Below, one piece after another: positions 24,678 to 37,789 of a stretch of DNA of 64,000 bases. The position numbers and the translations under genes are program-made. Within the stretch, counting starts at the first letter, position 1. The number at the start of each line of letters is the position of its first letter. This DNA is from Pyrenopolyporus hunteri (taxonomy: Eukaryota; Ascomycota; Sordariomycetes; Xylariales; Hypoxylaceae). The stretch lies in assembly GCA_902806595.1 (NCBI GenBank), contig CADCXC010000010.1, positions 1,550,001 through 1,614,000 on the forward strand. The letters are read 5' to 3'. Below the pieces are notes generated by a model. That model was not told the DNA's origin. It saw nothing but the letters and a program-made list of their open reading frames with translations, and did not search any database.

Positions 24678-26209
24678 TTACGCGCCGAAGGTCATCAAGC
24701 TGAAAAGGTTGGTGTCGGGCTCGTCGTTGATGAGATCCTCGACCTGGTCGGAGGTCAGGCTGGTGCCGAAGTCGAAGCTGTCGTCGAGGACCTTGATGGA
24801 GGCGGTGGACGAGGAGGCCTGGAAGACGACGGCGACCTTGATGGTCTTGTCGGTGGGGCGGTCGAAGTAGTGGGAGTCGCCGGTGCCGGCGGCGAAGTGG
24901 AAGGTCGACTTGGCCTTGGTGTCGCCGGAGCGCAGCACCTCGATGATGTCGGCCTCACCGCAACCGCCCTGCTGGGGGCTCGCGTTGTCGCCGGTCCAGC
25001 AGCTGCACTTGTTGTACTGACCAGTTCGCGGGATGGCGCCGTTGAGCATCCAGTACGCGGGCATGTCCATGTTCCAGCCGGTCTTACCGCTCAGGGGCAT
25101 AGAGAACTCGGTCAGGAAGACCTTGTTAGCACCGGCGAAACCCTCTGCAAAGTTACGTTAGCCACTTGATTTACGCGAAAAAAAAACACGATTTCGGGGG
25201 AGGGGTTAAAACGTACTGTAAGCGACAGAGCCAGGGCGCACGGCGCCACAGCTCTCGTCGCACTGCTGGTCGGAGGCGATGATGATTTCGCTGGAGTCGT
25301 CGATGCGAATGTCCTTCAGGACGGTGGGGGAGGGAGCAGCCTTGGTGCCGTCCTCGTTAGCATAGGCCAAACTGGCACCCCAGACACTACCCAACAAATT
25401 AGTCGCTGATATTTCCGCTTTCCTATTACATCGCAACTCACGTATCCCAGGTACCGGAGATGGTAGGGTCGCCCAGGTTTCCGAGGAAGACGAGGCCGTC
25501 GGCGACTTGGTCGCGAGAGCTGTAGTAAGCGATACGCTGGAAATCGCCAGCCGCAACAGGGGCATCCGGGGCTGGTGCGGGTGCCGAAGGAGCCTCAGGT
25601 GCAGGCGCAGGGGCCGGTTCAGGGGCTGGCGCTGGCGCAGGTTCGGGAGCGGGAGCGGGAGCTGGTGCCGGAGCGGGTTCGGGAGTGGGGCCGAACCAGT
25701 TGTTCTCCCAGGTCTGGGTGATGCCGTTGATGACGGCCGTAACGATGTCCGCGCGCTTCTCGGCCTGGGCGTGCTCGTGGTGCTTCTTGTGAAGGTGCTG
25801 GTGGCCGTGTCGCTTAGAGTGGGGCCTGGCAACCTCGCGCTTGGCGGCGCCCGCAGACGGGGTGTAAACGGCGACGGACTTCAGTTCGAGGGGACCGCGG
25901 AAGTGCAGGGTCAACTGCGCTTGCGTTAGAGGTGGACGAGCTGCATTATACGGAAGAGAAAATAGCACTCACGTCCTCGTCAAAGGGGGCGATGGGGCCG
26001 GAATAGTCCTTGTCCTGGAACGTGCATAGTCCAGAGTTGTCCATCTGGGCGACGGCCCGGTACTTTCCGGGGATATCCAGATTGCTGTATTTGACCTGCT
26101 TAACCGCATTGGGGCAGAAGAAGTTTCCGAATTCCTCGAAAGCATCGTTACAGAAGCCAGCGTTGGCGACCGAAGCGGCCGCCACGACGAGGGCGCTCGA
26201 GTATTTCAT
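24678..26209 (-). CDS. TOS1-like secreted cell-wall protein (putative beta-1,3-glucanase)
   Basis: This belongs to the fungal TOS1/YJL171C cell-wall family (DUF2403 N-terminal and DUF2401 C-terminal domains), thought to act on beta-1,3-glucan. Four exons join in phase: 26209-25973, 25914-25442, 25386-25217 and 25144-24678. The introns are 55-72 bp with GTGAGT or GTACGT donors. The protein is 448 aa. Residues 1-17 are a signal peptide (cut after ANA). Residues 18-98 are the N-terminal domain (GFCNDAFEEFGNFFC, then LTLHFRGPLELKS). Lys-Arg pairs at 104-105, 113-114 and 132-133 are possible Kex2 sites in a His-rich linker. A Pro-Ala-Glu repeat fills about 155-198. The catalytic-type domain follows, with EFSMP, MPAYWMLNGAIPRTGQY, and CGEADIIEVL at 355-364. 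The Glu357-x-Asp359-x-x-Glu362 pattern resembles the catalytic motif of GH16-like folds. No GPI-anchor tail is seen, so release or non-GPI attachment is likely. Confidence 0.9.
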
Positions 26210-26302
26210 GGCGAACGAACGGAAGGGAGTCCTTGATAATTATGTTTGCTTTGGCTTGGCCGTTTCCGAGCGTGAGGATATTCAAGGATGTATAGCTTTT
26301 AG

Positions 26303-26308
26303 TATATA
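26303..26308 (-). promoter_or_regulatory. TATA-like element upstream of the TOS1-like gene
   Basis: TATATA, read on the minus strand as GATATATACT, lies about 94 bp upstream of the start codon at 26209. Confidence 0.4.
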
Positions 26309-29300
26309 TCTAGTTTTCGCGTCTCTCGACTAGTTAGGATTATCTCGAGTGGATTGTGTCGTCAGTCGGAATGCGCCTTTCTCTTCTCGAAAATTGGGCC
26401 GGCAAGTACAATAGGCTATGAAGCGAAAGTGGACAAGCAAACTTGCGCACACGCAAGGTAAGAAGCGCCACCACAAGGGAGCGTCCCGGCCTGGCTTGAA
26501 TCGAACGTTTGTTTGTTAAGGAGCGGCTTGGTGAAAATTCACCTATATAAGGAATGACTCAGCAGATTGCTTCCGGGCAAAGAAAGACGACGACAATGAG
26601 GATTGAAAATTCAACAAGAGAGATGGAAAGGAAAGGCAGTAAGTAACGAGCGGAAAGGGGGTGGATAAATGAGATTAAAGACTAAGCGGGCTTGGGAACT
26701 AATAGTCGACGTGGAGGGAGTGGGAGCAGTAGAAAATGTCGGTTTCAAAGATAGACGCCACAAGAGGAGCAAGGATGTCATTGGCCAAGGATCTCGTTGG
26801 CCAGGCCCAGGAACGGCGGTGATTGGAGGCAGGACTAACAAGGGGACCGGCCGGAGAGGCACTGAGGTTCGGTACCTGCAGTTCTGCATGGATCGGTGAC
26901 TTGGCCGACACAGGCAATTTGGCAGAGCATGGTATGTATCCCACATATTCCGCACATATGTATCCCGTCTATTCTCAGAAGGGGGGCCCAGATCAGGGGG
27001 ATCTGCGGCTTAGCCAGGAACCATCGATAGGAACACACCACATGCCACTTTAGGCTGGCCGGGGGTTCATCTGATTTATTTCCTCTTTCTCCTGCGTAGC
27101 CCCTTCATTCCATGGGTGGTCATGGATGGTGATGAACTTTTCGAGAGGCCTGATCGTCGCAACGCTACAACGCTGCAACGCTGGTAACGCCATAGCCCAA
27201 CATCGCGAGAGTCCACTTCGCGGATAATAAAATTGTGGTCACTGCTATTGCGACATGATAGGACGGCGAGATTATCGTCCCCAGTTGCTACTCTTTTCGT
27301 CAGTACCAAGCTTTTTGGTGCGTGCGTTTCGATCGGCTAGACCACATAGTGCTAGATCAGTAATATCTTATGTGTGGGCATGACACACGGGACCGTCAGA
27401 TTCGTTTGTCCGTATGTATGTATGTACTGCAGACCGGAAGGTAGAACGACAGGAGGATTCACGAGCAAGTTTGTCTTAGATGCACAGCGCGGAGTCAGTC
27501 CGGGACTAACCGAAGACCTATTTTGAGATAGCCTTTTATATTTCTTTTTTTATTCATCTCAGTTACCTAGATCGATATTCGATGTTTGCTCGTAGGCAAT
27601 AGGAAGGAGGATATTAGAGATGGCGAGCGATGGCCAATTTGTCCAGGTGGATAGGGGGTTCGAGAACGATTTGGCGATTTGAAGAGGAGAGAGACTAAAA
27701 TTTCCCTTTCTTCTTGGGCCAACTTTCTTAGTCCCGCCTACACGCCCACACTTATTCGCCTAGTCTTATTTAGGTGGTAGTCTGACAGGTCGGCCACACC
27801 TCCCCCAAAAGCGACAATTGGCCGCCAATCTGCATGTAGTCACTTCCTCTATAGTAAGTCACTACCTACCTACATGTAGTACATGTATTAGTAACTCTCC
27901 TGATTGGACTGCTGAATTATTACATGAAGTAGGTATATTACCTCATCTCAGGTACATGACTTTACATAGCGTGCATAATACTAGAAGTTGTACCTACCTC
28001 CTCATTTGCTAATCCTAGGTACCATATGTACCGCATTCAGCTGCTATGCCCCGGTCGAGTTCCCCATCTACAATAACACCGGCCCACCAACCCCCCGAGT
28101 CCCCAAGATATCGAAATCTCACCGAATACTACTGAAGACCCAGAGCTAAGGCCTTTACAGTTCCTAGTTTAATGAAAGCATTAAGCGTACTTTTAGCGAT
28201 TTCACAGACGCCTAGATTGACTTGGACCCTTAAGGAACCTAGTGGAGGTGCTCGAGTAGGGAGCTATTCAGGTGAGATGAAGGAACAAAAAGTCTACCAG
28301 AAGAGTTCCCGACCCGAACTTCTATGGTTGATCGCGAATTAGCCCATCCGTCGATTTCCAGGAACCTACGCTACTGACACGTCATCTCGCTGATTGCAGA
28401 CGTCGTGGACTGCCAGGATTATCGTAGCCACTCAGCGACAGCCTCGCCGGCAATTCGGGTGTGCGTACATAGTTCTTCGAGCCAAATTTCGACACCGCTG
28501 TGCTGCGTACCTTACTTGACCTCCTCGGCATTTGGGGCTTACGTGTGAAAGGTCCATTATTGTGCCCATTGTTGCGGTAATGATATTGTGGTAACGAGGT
28601 AGCTACGCAGAGAAAGGTTCCCGGGAATTGAGTTATTATCCATTCCCAACGCACTGGTCCAGGTGACGCACGTGGCTGTCTTCTGAGTCCGTCCTATTTC
28701 CTCAAACGCCGGGGGCTTCGTCATCCTGCCCCAATAACATGCTCGAACACCCCTCACCACGAAATAATGTAATCTCGCGATACACAAGTCTCGTGATGCG
28801 GTGTAAATTCTCGCTCGTGGTTCCATTAGGGTTCGCTGCGTTCCATTGCCGACGTCGTCCCGGATACTTACGTCTTTGTTACCCGACGATTCCTTTCGAG
28901 AACATCGCCATTTCGGAACGTATCCATTCCATGCTGCAGCTACCCGAATTCTAAGACATCGCCGACACTCGACGCCCTAACCCTCGCGTAACGGAAAATC
29001 TCTTACTAGATTCTATCATAAGCACTTTACGAATCCATACCCATAAATTTAGCTAGGTACGATTTCTTCTTTCCCCTCATATAGGCGATCTTATAGAGAA
29101 TTCCAGTCTCATCCCACCTATGTATACGGGCGATATTGCACTTCCAATACGATAACTACTCTATGAACTTTTGATAAGTCAAGCCTACGAATAAATCCAC
29201 TAAATACTTTCGGCGCGGGTAACTCGAATCCTGGCTTGGGTCGCTGAGATATTTACGACCAGTCATACCATGTAAAATGACGGTCCCAGCCGCCTGAGAT

Positions 29301-32300
29301 CCAGCTCCGCTTTAAATAAAAGCATGAGCGACGTGTTGGTTTTTCTCTTGATATTATACGAGAAATAGCAAGAGGGCTTGAACCCCCTTTTTTCAAGCCT
29401 AATCCACAGCGTCAGGGACAGACTCAGCCTTGACGAAAGATACATGAATATTAACAAAGAGGTTTAGCGGTGTATCTAATCGAAGAGCTAGATCGTTAGC
29501 ACCAGCATAATAGGCGACACTAGCCCCGATATTATTCAAATTGCCGAAAGATTACGGCCTCCCAGCGCGGATCGAGCCTAGTATCCTACGCTACGATCAT
29601 AGCGATAGCTAAGGGGCCAGTGCTCTCGATATACACTAGAGTCCGAATGCGGGGCTGGGTGTTTGGCATCCAAGCAAGATTCAAGCGGCCTGAAACAACC
29701 CGTCGAATGAATACAAATTGATATTGAACATGTAGTTGGAGTACGCGCGGCCTCTCTACTAATAGGGGGAGTATGGAGGACTGGCCGTGTTAATCAAACG
29801 AGTACCCGATGCTAACACAGTAGAGGTTCTAACCAACCTTCAGGAGGTCCTAGAATTACATATATCTCGATTTAGCTCAATAAGAAGCTAAAATGTCTAC
29901 TTTAACCTTGATATAGCAATACCCGCAAGGCCGATGATAAAATTGGAGTCCTCCTTGGAGGGTAAAGGGACTCATTGACGCGAATCTTCTCAGCAATGGC
30001 GTACACAATACAGCCCTAAGTCCCTCTACCCAGATCTTGGGCTGCCTATAATGCTCAAGCAAATAGACATCCACCTCCTTTAACGAACTCCCCTTTCCAA
30101 AGCTTACCACGGCGAGAAACCTAACCACAGATCAGCACGAGGACAAACCAAACCCATCAGGCGATTCGCCATCTGATTCCTCTAGACCCACGCCTTCTAC
30201 GTCGTCACGACCGTCATCAGAGTCTCTCAGAGGTTCCGGGGTTACTTATGAAATACCTCCTACCGCAGACCAGAAGAACCCGTTCATATCGTGCCAGATT
30301 AGTGCCTCTACTACGAGAAATAGATCAACCCTATTTCCAACCTACGCCGCATGCTGCTAAGCATAGCGACACCTGTCCAGTGACTTTTTTTGTACGGATC
30401 CGTATACCTGAACGGTACTCTTCTCCGCGGTGCCATCGGTAAGATTCGTCTCGACGACTAGCGCAAGTTCATATTCCGTCGCTTATTGTAATGATGGTCG
30501 CCGGTTCATATCGTCTACGTCATTATTCGAGTAATGTAGTCGCAGACGCGCGATCGTGTGGTATATACCGTCGCGCACGACTAGTAAGACAGCATAATAG
30601 AGGGAAACGGGTAGAAATCAGGTGACGCTTAACGGCTACCAAGGACACACCAGCGCCGACGGGAGACTCAATGCTAGTCAGAACTCGGGGGTAATGGGGC
30701 CTGTCGGCGTTAACGGGTCTCCCATACTTGAATAGACCAGTGAGCGTGGTGTTACCAACTAGGCGAATAGAATAGATGTTTCATGCTCATATCATGGGGT
30801 ATCCCAGATCGGCGCCAAACCAGAGAGGCGGTTAGGAGATCTCTTGACCGCCTCATTCACGGGTAAGAGCTAGTACTCTGTCAACTGTTAACGATATTCC
30901 GCGTCAACCAGGGGACCCAATTCTAAGAGTATCCAGACGACGTATCCAAAACAGCAAATGAGTATGGCATGCGCTCGCTTCAGCATATTGAGCCTCAATG
31001 TCTGCGCCACTCTCTCTAGAAGCACCCAAGAAATGCCATCCCGATTCCCCATAAATCCTCCGGCACCGATCCGCAGCCCTGGTATGATAGTACAAGTCTA
31101 ACCTGCCTTAGTAAAACATCAGGCGGACCAAATCCTCGTCATTATCGCTTACTACGGTAAACGGAGGATTGATTGAGACCTTCGTCATAGCTGGATTGTG
31201 TAACAAGAAAGACAATATAATAAGCATTCATTTCAATATGCTCACTAAGCAGTCTAAACAGAGCAACATTTGTCGCGTTGACGACTTAAGTGAGTCCAGC
31301 CAGCATACGGCACAAGTAGTCGCAGCTATACTTTAAAGGCTAGTAGGCATAGCGCATTAGCTCTTCCTTCTGCTACGCTTAACTCGCCATGCAGTAACTA
31401 GCACGATTAAAGAGTTGACTATGAACTCAATCGGGTGCCCATGCTCATAATATGCGCGATAGGGTGGGGTTGTGCTGGAATAGAAGGCTGGGATGCTCGT
31501 AATCTATCCACTAGAGTAATTGTGTGCTTTTGCTGATTTAAATGGGATAGGGAAAGTAATATGACGCTCTTTTCTAAGGCTACTATATGGACTTGGTAGT
31601 AACGAGTGGTTGGTTAAGATGTCTACTGAATATGGTTTATCTGAATATGCACCCAACTCGTCAATTCAGAGTTGGACCTTTTCCATAAGTTTCTACCATT
31701 GTTCCACTATACGATTGAGCCTTTATTTGAATGGATGATGCATCGCACAACCAATAGTTGATTCCTTCTACGCAAATGTAATCTGGGGTATGCTCGAACA
31801 CGAAAGGATGTAAATAGGGCATTGTATCTGGGCATTAGGTAAGTACAGGGATATGTCGTGTAAGCTAAGTACGTAGATCTGGTGATGATGCCCAAAATAG
31901 TAGGCACCGTACTTTCGACAGGGTTACCTCACGAGATTCACGAGCTAGCAGAATAATCCCGCGCTCTAGTGTGAGGTGGGCTAACCCTCTCTAACATAAC
32001 ATACGTAGTAGTCTGATGTTATTTCACGAACGATCTCTATCGCGCTTCATTCCCAAGATATGGAAACCCGAGGATATGGTTGACCATCAGTTCTTTAGCA
32101 TCCACATACCTACATACATTCCTACATACATACCTACATATATGCACACACGTCTTTTCCAAAGAGCTCCTCGGAATTCTTGGCAATACGGTACTCCTCA
32201 TTAGACCCCTGCTGTGAACACTGGATTGACATGGGTCCTGGGGCTTATAATTGGTGGACCACGATATTTTTAAACGAGCCAGCCCTATAAGGATGGAGAG

Positions 32301-32711
32301 AGCTCCAGAGGGCCGTGGTATGAGGGACGAAGAGACTAGCGTATCTTCGCCCAAAGAGACACGGCCACTCTACAGCCATGCGGCTTGCCATGCTCCCGAA
32401 TGCTACGCTGTTGGCGGCCCTCCTGCGCACAAGTGTCGACCCCGGGCCCCAATTGGTTGAACTTTTGCGTAGCAATCGTCCCCGTACAATCGAATCCTAC
32501 GCCAATCGAGCGATCGTCGGTGTGCTGACATCCCAGATATTAGGATATGGCGAAGCGAGACATTGGGGAAGAGCCAGCCGCGGTATATATACGTTGGCGT
32601 CAGCTGGGAAGTAGGTAAGCGGAGTAGTCCATTGCTTCGCTACTCCGCTCCTTTGGGTCTCGCGACAATCTTGCTCCTCGCAATTCATCGCCAGCATCTC
32701 TTCCCCTTCAC
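26309..32711. other. 6.4 kb gene-free stretch
   Basis: It lies between two divergently oriented genes. Every open frame found is short and overlaps others. Protein-like stretches occur (for example minus strand about 30528-30790 and plus strand about 30063-30360), but of a length expected by chance in this composition, and none matches a family I know. A GTATG/CATAC microsatellite lies at 27410-27426 and a CATACCTA run at 32104-32142. The right end holds the promoter of the rhodopsin-domain gene. Confidence 0.5.
32584..32591 (+). promoter_or_regulatory. TATA box upstream of the rhodopsin-domain gene
   Basis: TATATATA lies about 121 bp upstream of the start codon at 32712, in a GC-balanced context. 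Confidence 0.5.
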
Positions 32712-33858
32712 ATGGCCAAGCAACCGCCACAAGTAGTAAGTTTTCTCCAACCCCTCAGCAGACCCGCGATCGCAAAAACCGCACCGCTAGGGTTCTATAA
32801 AATGACTGACAGCGCTATAATAGCTCTCGGGCCCCTCGAACGTTCCCGGCATCCTTGCCGGAATCATTACCCCGCTGGTCTTCGCGAGCCTAATAGTCAT
32901 CGGCCGCCTCTACTCGCGGTTATTATTGAGGAACCAATGGTGGGATGACGCGTTCGTGTTCTTCGCATGGCTGTTCGCCATTGCGCTCGTCGCCATCGTC
33001 GGCGTCGAAACCGAATATGGGCTCGGCCACCGGTTCTCGAACATCCCTCTTCGGCTGCGGCCGATCGGCATCCGATTATCGTACGGGTCCATAAGCACTT
33101 ACCAAGTGTCCTTGGTCTTGACCAAGATCAGCATCCTGTTCTTCTACCTGCGGATTTTGAAGCTGCCCTACCAACGAGTCCTCATCCTCATCACCATGGC
33201 GGTCGTCTTAGTCTACGGCACCGTCTTCTTCCTTCTGACATTTTTCCTGTGCAACCCCGTGGAGAATAGGTACGAATTCGACATCAGGGTGGGGCATTGC
33301 TTGAAATACTACCCGATCCTCACTGCATCGGCGGCCCTACACTCAGCGACTGATTTATGGATGATCGGGCTGGTCCTCCCCTACATACTAAAGATGCATC
33401 TCCCGCTACGACAGAAGGTGGCTCTCGCATTCGTTCTGACTCTGGGTATCTTCGTGGCCTGTGCTTCTTTGACGAGAATGGCTGTGGCTTGGCAATTCAT
33501 AAACCCCAAGTACGCCCAGTGGGACTCGCTATCGTTTGCCATCTGGACCACATTGGAGTCGAGCCTGGGGTTGGTTTGCGCCTCGGTTCCGATGCTGAAG
33601 CCCTTGATTAGGCAATTGATGGGCCTCAACCCGTCCTCGAAGCCTAAGATTGCGAGAAACGTCCCTCGAACCAAGGGCCCGGAGCGGCCGCAACCCCAAT
33701 TCGATCAATTTGTCTCGGATGCGACGACACTGTGGACAAGAGGGGGAGGAGACGCCGCAGATCCCGACGCTATTAGTCTTGGTAGGATAAAATCTGTCCA
33801 GGAACCCGAACGACCGACGAGAGGTGCGATTTCGGAAGAAAGACTTGTTACTGTATGA
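32712..33858 (+). CDS. Fungal rhodopsin-domain integral membrane protein (SAT4/PTH11-related type)
   Basis: This is a seven-helix membrane protein of the fungal-specific rhodopsin-like family. Members are widespread and mostly of unknown ligand; some resemble the PTH11 receptor, but the CFEM domain is absent here. A tiny first exon (32712-32735, eight codons, MAKQPPQV) is joined across an 88 bp intron (GTAAGT; CTGAC branch; TAG acceptor at 32821-32823) to 32824-33858, giving 352 aa. The small exon is needed because an in-frame stop formed by that acceptor blocks the frame upstream. Features are NVPGILAGIITPLVFASLIVIGRLYSR in helix 1 (residues split here: NVPGILAGII, then TPLVFASL), the WWDDAFVFFAW motif, TKISILFFYLRI, FFLCNPVE, a Trp-Met-Ile-Gly helix, and a hydrophilic C-terminal tail of about 80 residues. 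Function is inferred only at family level. Confidence 0.85.
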
Positions 33859-35456
33859 TAGGAAAATGTATCCTTATGACTATAGTTTACGGCAATACGA
33901 TGAACGAATTTTACGACGCGAATCATGGGCTTTGCCCCCCTAGACCACCTTGACTTTGATGAGGCGCACAAGCGACGTCGTCACATGTCGTCGACGTGGC
34001 TTACGTTCATGCAATCTCTCGTGAACAAATCCTGTGCGGCGCGGTACCGGAACTGAATATAATATATGAGATGCGCGTCTTGTGTAACGTGTCAGCTCAA
34101 GTTAAAGCCTTCGTGGGGATTGGTTACCGATAGCCCAGCACTTGCTGACTTACATACGGTAGGTGGTAGATTCGCGAGGTTCCTTTGGGATCCTTCGGGA
34201 ATCGAATCGACGGTGTCGTCCGGGTGCCTACCGCCAAGTCCGAAATACGTAAGAACAGAACACACGTATTCCATCTCCTTAACTTGAAGTATTCATCTGA
34301 GCCTCGCCGGCTCCCCTCCTATCGAACAGTTCGACCTGAGGCCCTGTCCACGAGCGTTACCCCGCGCGACGGTTTTTATTCTTCTCTCCGTCAGCTCGAG
34401 AATAACGTCCAGTTACCTCCTACATTATTGACGACTCGATCTAGCCGCATGAAACAGACCCCGAGCACCGCGGGATATCCAACCCTGTTGAGTACTTCGA
34501 CTCACGGGAAGTTACGAGACGTCGAGGTGTTCTCCAGCTAGACTATGATATCAACTTTGGGAACGCGACGCAAAACAATTCTGCCATAGAAGGTGAAATG
34601 AAAGATAGAGAATCGACCAATTCTACCGTCATATATACCTACATACTTCGTTTAGAGAATCAAGGTAACATGCACTTCTTTCTAATAATCGCGGATTATG
34701 CATGTTAGGTTCTCGCTAATCATAACCAGATATCGCATTATAAACGAAGTTACTTTGAGAATATTTTATAGTTCATGTTAAATAGAGTTGGCAGCAAATT
34801 TAACAGCCGAGTTGTGACTTCTCTAGAGCATTGATGACATTTTTGGGTGTGTTGCTGACGGTGCTTCTGTGGCGCATCAAAAAAGGGGGTTAACCCGTAG
34901 TAAATCTGATTTATCTACAGCCTCCCCTACTATTAATTCATATATTATCTCAGGGCATTTACAAGTCGAGGAGATTATCTAAACATATATCAAGGCGTCC
35001 TTTAGACTTCTGTTACTAATTCATGATAAGCTACGCCTTACACAAGCTGCGCGCAGTCGACTGCTTAGGATTCAGATTACGCCATCGGAGACGTTAATCA
35101 TGACATCGACCTGGGCACCAACTAGTACCTATCAACCAAGACATGGCCAATCAGACCTCCCAGTAAGGAAATCACACTCAAGAATGGAATCACGACAGCT
35201 TACCCCGTCATGGCGAAGCTGGAACATTCAATTGTTATCATGTCGGAGTTTACTTATCACGACGGTTTATGTATTCTATAGACGAACAGCGACGGCGATT
35301 CCGGATATATCGATTATTATGTCCTCAATCTACAGTAGCTAAGTGTATTTTTATAAACCTGCTAGGGCCACTTCGTTCGGGGTCGTGACTTGATTTCGCT
35401 GTGAAGTGGCGCTACCTAATCGTAACTCTCGGGTGGTAATCGCCTCACTCACCACG
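33859..35456. other. 1.6 kb intergenic between two + strand genes
   Basis: It holds the 3' flank of the rhodopsin-domain gene and the upstream region of the MFS gene. A 118-codon open frame at 34185-34541 starts with a plain ATG but has low-complexity Ser/Arg/Thr content and no recognisable domain, so it is not called a gene. Composition becomes more AT-rich from about 34600 to 35100. Confidence 0.45.
35352..35357 (+). promoter_or_regulatory. TATA box upstream of the MFS gene
   Basis: TATAAA within TTTTTATAAACC lies 105 bp upstream of the chosen start codon at 35457. Confidence 0.45.
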
Positions 35457-37337
35457 ATGTCTGAGCATCGCTCCAGTACGCCCAAGGAGATACTCCTGAA
35501 TGTGTCCTCAGTTGATATCGCAGGGTCATCTCAACAGGAAATAGAACCAGAAGAGAAGGCAAAGGCACCATGGTGGTCATACATCTGGGACTACGAGCCG
35601 GGGCGGTCCCACGAGGAGCGAGTCTTCATCCAGAAGCTCGACGTATTCCTACTCACCATGCTCTCATTCGGGTACTTCATCAAGAACCTCGATCAGACCA
35701 ATATCTCGAACGCGTTCGTCAGCGGGATGAAGGAGGACCTGGGTATGAACGGCAATGAGATCAACCTCGTCGATACCGCGTGGACGGTGGGCTACGTAGT
35801 CGGGCAGATCCCGTCGCAGATCGTGTTGACGAAGGTCAGGCCCTCGATCTGGGTCCCGTCGTGCGAGCTCATATGGACCGTCCTCACGTTCTGCCTTGCC
35901 GCGGCCAAGACGCCCAACCACGTCATCGCCATCCGCTTCTTCGTGGGGTTCGCCGAGTCGGTCTTCTATCCCGCGGCGCACACGATCCTCGGGTCTTGGT
36001 ACAAGCCCTCGGAGCTCGGGAAGCGAGCTTGTATCTTCCACGCGTCCTCGGCCGCCGCTAGCATGTTTTCGGGGTATCTGCAGGCCGGAGTGTATCGGGG
36101 ACTGAATGGTGTTAATGGGTTGGCTGGGTGGAAATGGCTTTTCGTACGTCTACGGATTACTTTCTAGTTTCCCCCGAGTCATTCAACTGACTTTCGCGTA
36201 ATAGATTATGGACGGCATTATAAGCCTTCCGATTTGCATCGCGGGATACTTCATCTTACCGGATCTCCCCGAAAATACTAGGGCTTTTTACTTAAATGAA
36301 AGTGTGAGTTTTCTACACGGGTTCGGCTCGTATGATTATTCCTAAGCTGATATTGAAACTTCAGGATCGAGCTATGTCGAGAGAGCGTATGGACAAGGTT
36401 GGACGTGCACCTCGCACTAGACTAGGACGCTCCGCGTTCAAACGTATATTCGGTGAGTAACTGTAGCAGCCATTTACTTACACCAGGCCAGGCAGCTAAT
36501 AGCAAGATAGGACGCTGGCACGTTTATCTACTCACCATTTTATACGTAATATTTATCAACATCGGGCCGTCAGGGAGCATCAATGTTATGGCTATCGTAC
36601 GTAATACTGGGAATCGTTTCCCCCTAAGTTGACACATCCAGGGTCTCATTTCTCCCATGTTTAGTCGTAACTGATGATCTCCTTGAGAAGTAGTCGCTAA
36701 CTCTTTTTTATCGTAGTGGCTTAAAGCAAAAGGCGAATCTGTCGAAAGGATTGTAAGTATAATCGGTCTCGTTAAACAAAGAGGCAATATATATTAAAGG
36801 TGTTTTTATTAGAATATTATCCCTACGGCTATGTCGGCTATTCAACTTGTCCTGACCGTTTCCTTGGCCATCATATCCGACGCCATTCGCCACCGAGCCA
36901 GCATCATGTCCATCAGCACTCTCCTCGGCGGCTTCGCTGCTCTTGTCCTGGCCATATGGAACGTTCCGGATGGGCTGAAATGGGTTGCATATCTGCTCCA
37001 GCGCGCATCCGTGCCGTACGGCCCGCTCAGTATGACATGGACGAACGAGATATGCGGTTCCGACGCCGAGGAACGGGCCATCGTCATCGGGATCATGAAC
37101 TCGATGGGCTACGCTTTCAACGCCTGGGTACCTTTGCTCACGTACCCGCAGGTAGACTCGCCGAGGTTTAGAAAAGGCTTTATCTTCTCGACGGCTGCGT
37201 TCGGCGCGCAGGCAATCATCACAGCAACAGTGGCATTCATGCACGGTCGCGGGGAAAAGGGCAAGAACCGTGGGAGCAATGCACCTGCAATAGGGGACGA
37301 GGAGGGCGTTATCGTCGACTCTTTGAGCCAACCTTGA
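35457..37337 (+). CDS. MFS transporter, anion:cation symporter family (Liz1/Fen2/Dal5-like)
   Basis: This is a twelve-helix major facilitator of the fungal ACS family, which includes the pantothenate (Fen2/Liz1), biotin (Vht1) and allantoate (Dal5) transporters. Six exons join in phase: 35457-36143, 36205-36303, 36365-36452, 36511-36596, 36717-36752 and 36813-37337, giving 506 aa. The introns are 58-120 bp with GTACGT, GTGAGT or GTAAGT donors and TAG/CAG acceptors. Features are WWSYIWDYEPGRSHEERVF before helix 1, KLDVFLLTMLSFGYFIKNLDQ, NISNAFVSGM, GQIPSQIVLTKVRPS, a FFVGFAESVFYPA helix, GSWYKPSELGKRACIF and ILPDLPENTRAFYL. These are closest to the pantothenate/vitamin-type branch, but the substrate cannot be fixed by sequence. 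The start is the first in-frame ATG with a usual hydrophilic N-terminus; the frame opens 51 bp earlier at a GTG. The RING gene is convergent. Confidence 0.92.
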
Positions 37338-37789
37338 TTGGGATCTCTATGATTGGGATTTACATTCTAGGTAGCTCTTTACATAGGAACCTATGATGAG
37401 GACTCCTCGATGACTCACACATACGACATCTTTGTGCCTTGCATCCATCAAATAAACAATCAATGAAATTTTTGTGATGAGTCTTGTGGTGTTCTCAATA
37501 ACTGGATGGCATTGGCTAGCTATTCTATTTACGTGATACGCTCTCCTTGAGCGCCATTATGACGTCTATAACTGGCTTATTGTTCATTGGCTTTTCCTTT
37601 ATTTTCTCCTCCTAAACAAGTAGATAGCTAGTAGCTATGATTTTTCGTAAGTTGTCCCCGAATTATTTGAAGAAATAGTTAAACATGATTGGAGAGAACC
37701 ATGAATACGTAGAAAGAAAACGCCGAGAACCTGATTAATCCAGTTGAATCATCTAGTCGAACCAATCTCGATGGGGATAAGTGAGTGTA
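37338..37789. other. Convergent 3' flanks of MFS and RING genes
   Basis: A 452 bp AT-leaning spacer between two convergent genes. It contains a TTTTCCTTTATTTTCTCC-type tract near 37590-37610. No gene is seen. Confidence 0.5.

Noticed and set aside
30528..30790. ~85-codon minus-strand open stretch without a start codon
   Set aside because: It reads like protein but tens of such stretches are expected by chance in this island, and flanking exons could not be joined.
34185..34541. 118-codon + frame beginning with ATG
   Set aside because: Low-complexity Ser/Thr/Arg translation without motifs; overlapping frames are equally open.
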